Assembly: GCA_001751005.1 (NCBI GenBank)
Contig: MAXL01000137.1
Location: 1 to 9,028, forward strand
Direction of reading: 5' to 3'
From: Desulfobacterales bacterium S5133MH16
GTDB lineage: Bacteria > Desulfobacterota > Desulfobacteria > Desulfobacterales > UBA11574
DNA: 9,028 nucleotides
A program made the position numbers and the translations under genes. The notes beneath the pieces are model-generated. The model saw only the letters and a list, made by a program, of their open reading frames with translations, did not search any database and was not told the origin of the DNA. This document shows positions 6,257-9,028 of this stretch, one piece after another (within the stretch, counting starts at the first letter, position 1; every line of letters starts with the position of its first letter).

Positions 6257-6562
6257 ATGAAAAAATTTTTTACAATTCTTGTCATAGCTGTGGTTCATTC
6301 CGTTGTCACTAAAATCATTTCAAGTATAACGTTATCCGTTGTCACCGCCAATGTTCATAACGTTCAAATGCCTTTGATGGGTCGTTTGTTAATGTTGATC
6401 TCTAAGGTCTTTTATTTCCCGGTCATTACAATGGCATTTTATCCAAGACAGTTATTCCCCGGAAACCTTGTCATTATACCGCTTTTTATCAATAGCCTGC
6501 TGTGGGCGTTGATTATTTATATCGTTGCGGTTTTAATTAAAAAATTTGTAACTTCTCGATAA
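6257..6562 (+). CDS. Small hydrophobic membrane protein of unknown function
   Basis: I do not recognise this 101-residue protein. It starts MKKFFTILVIAVVHSVVT and shows about three hydrophobic segments: residues 4-30, 42-61 and 72-96. It ends with a basic tail KKFVTSR, typical of a cytoplasmic membrane edge. There are no cysteines or charged catalytic motifs. The frame is open further upstream to ATG 6203, which would overlap the MauE-like gene by 26 bases; neither start has a clear ribosome binding site. ATG 6257 is preferred because the Lys-Lys N-terminus directly before a helix is typical, though coupling through the overlap start is possible. It is the last gene of the rhodanese-MauE group and may be an accessory membrane subunit. 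It converges with the radical SAM gene 55 bases further on. Confidence 0.65.
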   Translation: MKKFFTILVIAVVHSVVTKIISSITLSVVTANVHNVQMPLMGRLLMLISKVFYFPVITMAFYPRQLFPGNLVIIPLFINSLLWALIIYIVAVLIKKFVTSR

Positions 6563-6617
6563 ATTATGACGGTCAATAGCATCACATGCCGTTCCTCGGC
6601 TCTTGCAGAATTTAGTT

Positions 6618-7493
6618 TTATGCGGTTCCGATAAAAAAAGGGCGGAATGATTTTTCATCCTTTCTCAATGCCGCATGGATCTTATCAAGAAGCCTGTTTT
6701 TAGCCTCTGGCAGCCTTCCTTCAAGGTTGATATAGTTCGTGTAATGGTCGCTCGTAAGATATGATGAAACCTGAATATTCTTTATCAGTAGTGCTGTTTC
6801 ATGCAACACCTCATAAGGACTGAGCATTTTAAAGGATTGGCTCTGAACTTCTTCTAAAAGAGGTGTGTTTATCTTCGGAACAAAGGTGCGCAGTCGGATA
6901 AAATCGGGTTCTATCTGATTTAATACCTTTGCCGTCTCCCTGGCATGGGATATGGTCCGGTTTTTTCCGCCGATACCCAGGATAACATACAGGCTCAGCT
7001 CTATGCCGGCGTCAATAACCCACTTTCCGGCTTCTATCTGCTCTTGGCTGAAGGTCCCCTTTTTTATCCGCTTTAGAATCACATCGTCACCCGATTCCAG
7101 ACCCACATGTATCCTGGACAGTCCTGCGTCAGCCAAACGTTTAAGCCCCTGGGGCCCTTTTTTGTGAATATATTGCGAAGAACCGTACACGGTGATTCTC
7201 TCTATTCCCGGAAAAACCTTTCTGGCAAAATCAAGAATTTCGCAAAGATCATGGGTTTTCATGGCAATGGTGTTTCCGGCCGGCAAAAAAAGAGATCGAA
7301 CTTTTTGTCTGTAGATTTCCGAGGCCTCTAAAATATCCTCTTTTATTTCAGCCACATCACGCACCCTGAATTTGGGGCCATTTTTATAGACCATGCAAAA
7401 GGTGCATCTATTGTGAGGACAGCCGATGGTTGCCTGGATCAATAGAGAGTCCGCCTCGCTGGGGGGTCTGTAAATAGGTCCTTGGTAGCGCAT
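6618..7493 (-). CDS. Radical SAM protein of the Elp3/HemN-like class, function unknown
   Basis: A 291-residue cytoplasmic enzyme expected to bind a [4Fe-4S] cluster and S-adenosylmethionine and to make the 5'-deoxyadenosyl radical. The cluster motif TIGCPHNRCTFCMVYK is at residues 23-37, with Cys 25, 30 and 33, giving C-x4-C-x2-C instead of the commonest C-x3-C-x2-C. The N-terminus MRYQGPIYRPPSEADSLLIQ and the extra residue match, from memory, a conserved unnamed subfamily. HVGLESGDDVILKRIKKG (129-146) and LSLYVILGIGG (167-176) are the Elp3-superfamily strands that contact SAM. There is no B12-binding, TRAM or second cluster domain, so methylthiolation is unlikely. The start at 7493 has no close ribosome binding site. 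It faces away from the ATPase gene, with a short divergent gap, and converges with the rhodanese operon. The substrate is not predictable. Confidence 0.9.
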   Translation of the reverse strand: MRYQGPIYRPPSEADSLLIQATIGCPHNRCTFCMVYKNGPKFRVRDVAEIKEDILEASEIYRQKVRSLFLPAGNTIAMKTHDLCEILDFARKVFPGIERITVYGSSQYIHKKGPQGLKRLADAGLSRIHVGLESGDDVILKRIKKGTFSQEQIEAGKWVIDAGIELSLYVILGIGGKNRTISHARETAKVLNQIEPDFIRLRTFVPKINTPLLEEVQSQSFKMLSPYEVLHETALLIKNIQVSSYLTSDHYTNYINLEGRLPEAKNRLLDKIHAALRKDEKSFRPFFIGTA

Positions 7494-7578
7494 ACAAAAA
7501 TTGATGGAAATCCTGGTTTTTTTCCTGTAACTAATTCAATTAATGATTCAAGTCCACTCTTTTTCCCGGGAGCGTTTC

Positions 7579-8103
7579 ATGCAAAAGACAAACTGGTATG
7601 TAATAACCGGGGCGCCATGCTCCGGCAAAACCGTAGTCATAAGCGCACTTGAACAACTGGGCTACCCGGTTATTCATGAAGTTGCACGCACATATATCGA
7701 TGAAGAATTAAAAAGGGGAAAAAGTATAGTACAAATAAAAGCGGATATATTATCGTTTGAGCGCCATATTTTGTATAAAAAGGTTGAAATTGAAAAATCT
7801 CTTTCCAAAGACGCAACGGTTTTTCTGGATCGTGCGGTTCCGGACAGTATTGGATATTATATTCTGGAAGGATTATCCCCGGATGAACCCATCAAAAAGA
7901 GTAAGCAAACCCGGTATAAAAAAATATTTTTATTTGAAAGATTACGGTTTGAAAAAGATGCCGTACGATCGGAAGATGATAAGATCGCAGCCGAGCTCAA
8001 TCGTATTTTAAAGGAAAGTTATCAAATGCTGGGGTATGAAATTATTAGCGTTCCCCTGCTGTCTATCAACGATCGCGTCGATTTTATCTTAAAGTGTCTT
8101 TAA
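7579..8103 (+). CDS. P-loop ATPase/kinase, AAA_28 (NadR-like) family
   Basis: A 174-residue P-loop protein. Walker A is GAPCSGKT at residues 11-18, followed by VVISALEQLGYPVIHEVART. The Walker-B-like strand is VFLDRA at 81-86 with D84. Further on comes FLFERLRFEKDAVRSED (117-133), the lid-like segment with Arg and acidic residues seen in AAA_28 (PF13521) proteins. That family is related to the ribosylnicotinamide kinase domain of NadR and may phosphorylate a small molecule; no substrate can be named from sequence alone. It lacks the HTH and adenylyltransferase domains of true NadR. ATG 7579 is preferred because GGGAG (7568-7572) stands six bases before it; an ATG at 7543 adds 12 residues but has no ribosome binding site. 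The product should be cytoplasmic. It is divergent from the radical SAM gene and convergent with the DUF3106 gene. Confidence 0.85.
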   Translation: MQKTNWYVITGAPCSGKTVVISALEQLGYPVIHEVARTYIDEELKRGKSIVQIKADILSFERHILYKKVEIEKSLSKDATVFLDRAVPDSIGYYILEGLSPDEPIKKSKQTRYKKIFLFERLRFEKDAVRSEDDKIAAELNRILKESYQMLGYEIISVPLLSINDRVDFILKCL

Positions 8104-8133
8104 CCTAAATTAAGCGATGTTTTCCCGATTTTG

Positions 8134-8149
8134 CAATTTTAGAAAATTG
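8134..8149. terminator. AT-rich hairpin between convergent genes
   Basis: CAATTT (8134-8139) and AAATTG (8144-8149) form a small dyad with a TAGA loop between the convergent ATPase and DUF3106 genes. There is no T tract on either strand, so a role as bidirectional terminator is only a guess. Confidence 0.25.
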
Positions 8150-8163
8150 TTGATTTAGTCGGC

Positions 8164-8721
8164 CTAATCTCTATTCTTGTGGAATCTGCGACGGAGTTTT
8201 TCCTGTTCATCCGGGGGCACCACATCCCATTTGTCAAGCTTTTTCCTAATATCACCTCGTTCCTCCGGAGAAAGCTCTTGCCATCGCTGAAACCATTGCT
8301 GAAAATGTTCGCGTTTTTCAGGAGGAAGTTGCCTCCACTTCTCCATTCGATGACGCAACGTTCGCCGTCTCTCCTGAGGCAGCGACTGCCATTTCCGATA
8401 CCTTCCCTTGAGCCTGGCTTTCTCTTCGGGAGGTAAACTCTGATAATCCCTTTTGTAATTTTTTGCCTGAAAAAAAAATTCTTTGTTCCATCTCATACGG
8501 TTATGAGTCCCCTGTTTACCACGGTTGCAAATCGACTCCCAATCATTTGGAACAATCTCCTGGCGCAATTTTTCCATATGTCGGACATAGACTTTTCCGG
8601 AAAACCGGTGTGACCGGCCCCAGGTCAATTCAGTGTAAAAAATGGAAAACCCAAGAATAAGAGTCAACACAATTCCCCATGCCTTCAAACTCTTCAGCAA
8701 CCTGTTTTTATATCCCGTCAT
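8164..8721 (-). CDS. DUF3106-type protein with five 18-residue repeats
   Basis: A very basic, Trp- and Arg-rich protein of 185 residues, best matching the DUF3106 family (unknown function, usually envelope-located). A hydrophobic helix (about residues 14-34, LKAWGIVLTLILGFSIF) acts as a signal sequence or anchor, so the rest should be periplasmic. From residue 94 to the end, five consecutive units of exactly 18 residues follow, in the pattern (x)xLPPEer..l+.r..+W. The first four end in Trp; the last is degenerate and ends KN. Each unit looks like a short helix preceded by a Leu-Pro turn. The start is ATG 8721, eight bases after a perfect AAGGAG (plus-strand 8730-8735). A GTG at 8730 overlaps that site and is unlikely. 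DUF3106 genes are often seen near sigma factor and putative periplasmic regulator genes; the upstream neighbour is outside the window. Confidence 0.8.
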   Translation of the reverse strand: MTGYKNRLLKSLKAWGIVLTLILGFSIFYTELTWGRSHRFSGKVYVRHMEKLRQEIVPNDWESICNRGKQGTHNRMRWNKEFFFQAKNYKRDYQSLPPEEKARLKGRYRKWQSLPQERRRTLRHRMEKWRQLPPEKREHFQQWFQRWQELSPEERGDIRKKLDKWDVVPPDEQEKLRRRFHKNRD

Positions 8722-8741
8722 AGAAGACACTCCTTAATAAT

Positions 8742-8756
8742 TTCAGGGCTCCTGAA
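8742..8756. promoter_or_regulatory. Short perfect inverted repeat upstream of the DUF3106 gene
   Basis: TTCAGG and CCTGAA are separated by three bases, six bases upstream (on the minus strand) of the AAGGAG ribosome binding site. It could be an operator or a small hairpin in the 5' leader. No convincing promoter boxes were found around it. Confidence 0.35.
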
Positions 8757-8819
8757 CTGGCGTAAATCTGAATGCAACATCTTCTATTAAACACTGAACT
8801 ATGAGCTAAAATAAAAAAT

Positions 8820-8954
8820 GAACGTCCAACATCGAACATCCAACGTCGAACATCGAAGGACTGTACACCTTCGGTGTTTCAATTTTATAATCTAATGGAG
8901 CGAAGCGATATCCTTATTCGACGATCGATGTTGAGCGTTCGATGTTGGAGGTTC
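8820..8954. mobile_element. MITE-like inverted-repeat element with heptad-built arms
   Basis: Two 38-base arms (8820-8857 and 8917-8954) are reverse complements at 31 of 38 positions. Each arm consists of five consecutive 7-base units: 8821-8855 reads as five copies of AACRTCS, and the right arm is the same array in reverse with more mutations. The 59-base centre holds an ACACC-TTC-GGTGT hairpin and GGAGCGAAGCG-like sequence, and encodes nothing. No target-site duplication is evident in the AT-rich flanks. From memory, similar arrays recur in intergenic regions of deltaproteobacteria and Chlorobi, but this was not checked. It could be a non-autonomous transposable element or a dispersed intergenic repeat that folds into a long stem-loop. 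Confidence 0.65.
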
Positions 8955-8961
8955 AAATTGT

Positions 8962-8979
8962 TATACTATTACTATACTA
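8962..8979. repeat. Short direct repeat TATACTA, period 11
   Basis: TATACTA occurs at 8962-8968 and 8973-8979, just outside the right arm of the inverted-repeat element. The remaining bases to the window end are purine-rich (many G runs) and show no gene. Confidence 0.3.
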
Positions 8980-9028
8980 AATCTGGGGTGAGGATAGGGA
9001 TAAGGAAGGGTGTGTGGGGTTGGTTTCA

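Noticed and set aside
6563..6617. Terminator between the small membrane protein and the radical SAM gene
   Set aside because: Only a four-base-pair GCCG/CGGC dyad is present and no T tract follows on either strand.
8820..8960. CRISPR-like array
   Set aside because: The repeats are only seven bases, without spacers, and are arranged as two inverted arrays; no cas genes are present.

Overview
The window is a stretch of Gram-negative bacterial chromosome, most plausibly a mesophilic deltaproteobacterium (Desulfobacterota, Desulfobacterales-like). The grounds are indirect: ThrH next to homoserine dehydrogenase, a bifunctional HldE for LPS heptose, a nitroreductase whose ferredoxin domain carries the Cys-x2-Asp-x2-Cys pattern known from Desulfovibrio ferredoxin III, and an anaerobe-flavoured gene set (radical SAM, ferredoxins). 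Coding DNA is of moderate GC; the long intergenic stretch is clearly AT-richer. The taxonomic call is an inference, not something the sequence proves.

Left part (1-3335): a tight same-strand block. It holds the 3' end of homoserine dehydrogenase (hom, ACT domain), thrH (HAD phosphotransferase), a YbgC/4HBT-like hot-dog thioesterase, bifunctional hldE (ADP-heptose synthesis) and a DUF167/YggU protein. The first two belong to threonine biosynthesis, and HldE feeds the LPS inner core. The thioesterase and YggU are housekeeping proteins without a clear pathway link. Next comes a self-contained initiator tRNA-fMet unit (3344-3510) with its own promoter and a strong intrinsic terminator.

Middle part (3511-5208): a ferredoxin-nitroreductase fusion gene, then about 780 bp without a convincing gene. 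That stretch holds AT-rich inverted and direct repeats and a GC-richer patch (4744-4985) packed with hairpins, some mutually exclusive. It is the best candidate here for an undescribed structured RNA or the remains of a small mobile element.

Right part (5209-8730): a small co-directional operon of a membrane-anchored rhodanese, a MauE/DoxX-like redox membrane protein with a CxC motif, and an unrecognised small membrane protein. These look like parts of one envelope-associated sulfur/thiol redox module. A convergent radical SAM gene follows, divergent from a P-loop ATPase/kinase of the AAA_28 (NadR-like) type. Then comes a minus-strand DUF3106 protein made of five exact-length 18-residue repeats behind a membrane anchor.

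Right edge (8731-9028): upstream of the DUF3106 gene lies a short perfect inverted repeat next to its ribosome binding site. Beyond it is a roughly 135-bp MITE-like element whose two 38-bp inverted arms are each built from five 7-bp units (consensus AACRTCS). The last 70 bases show nothing clear beyond G/A-rich sequence.

Several starts were moved from the longest possible reading frame to one supported by a ribosome binding site: rhodanese to 5224, MauE-like to a TTG at 5803, ATPase to 7579, DUF3106 to 8721.
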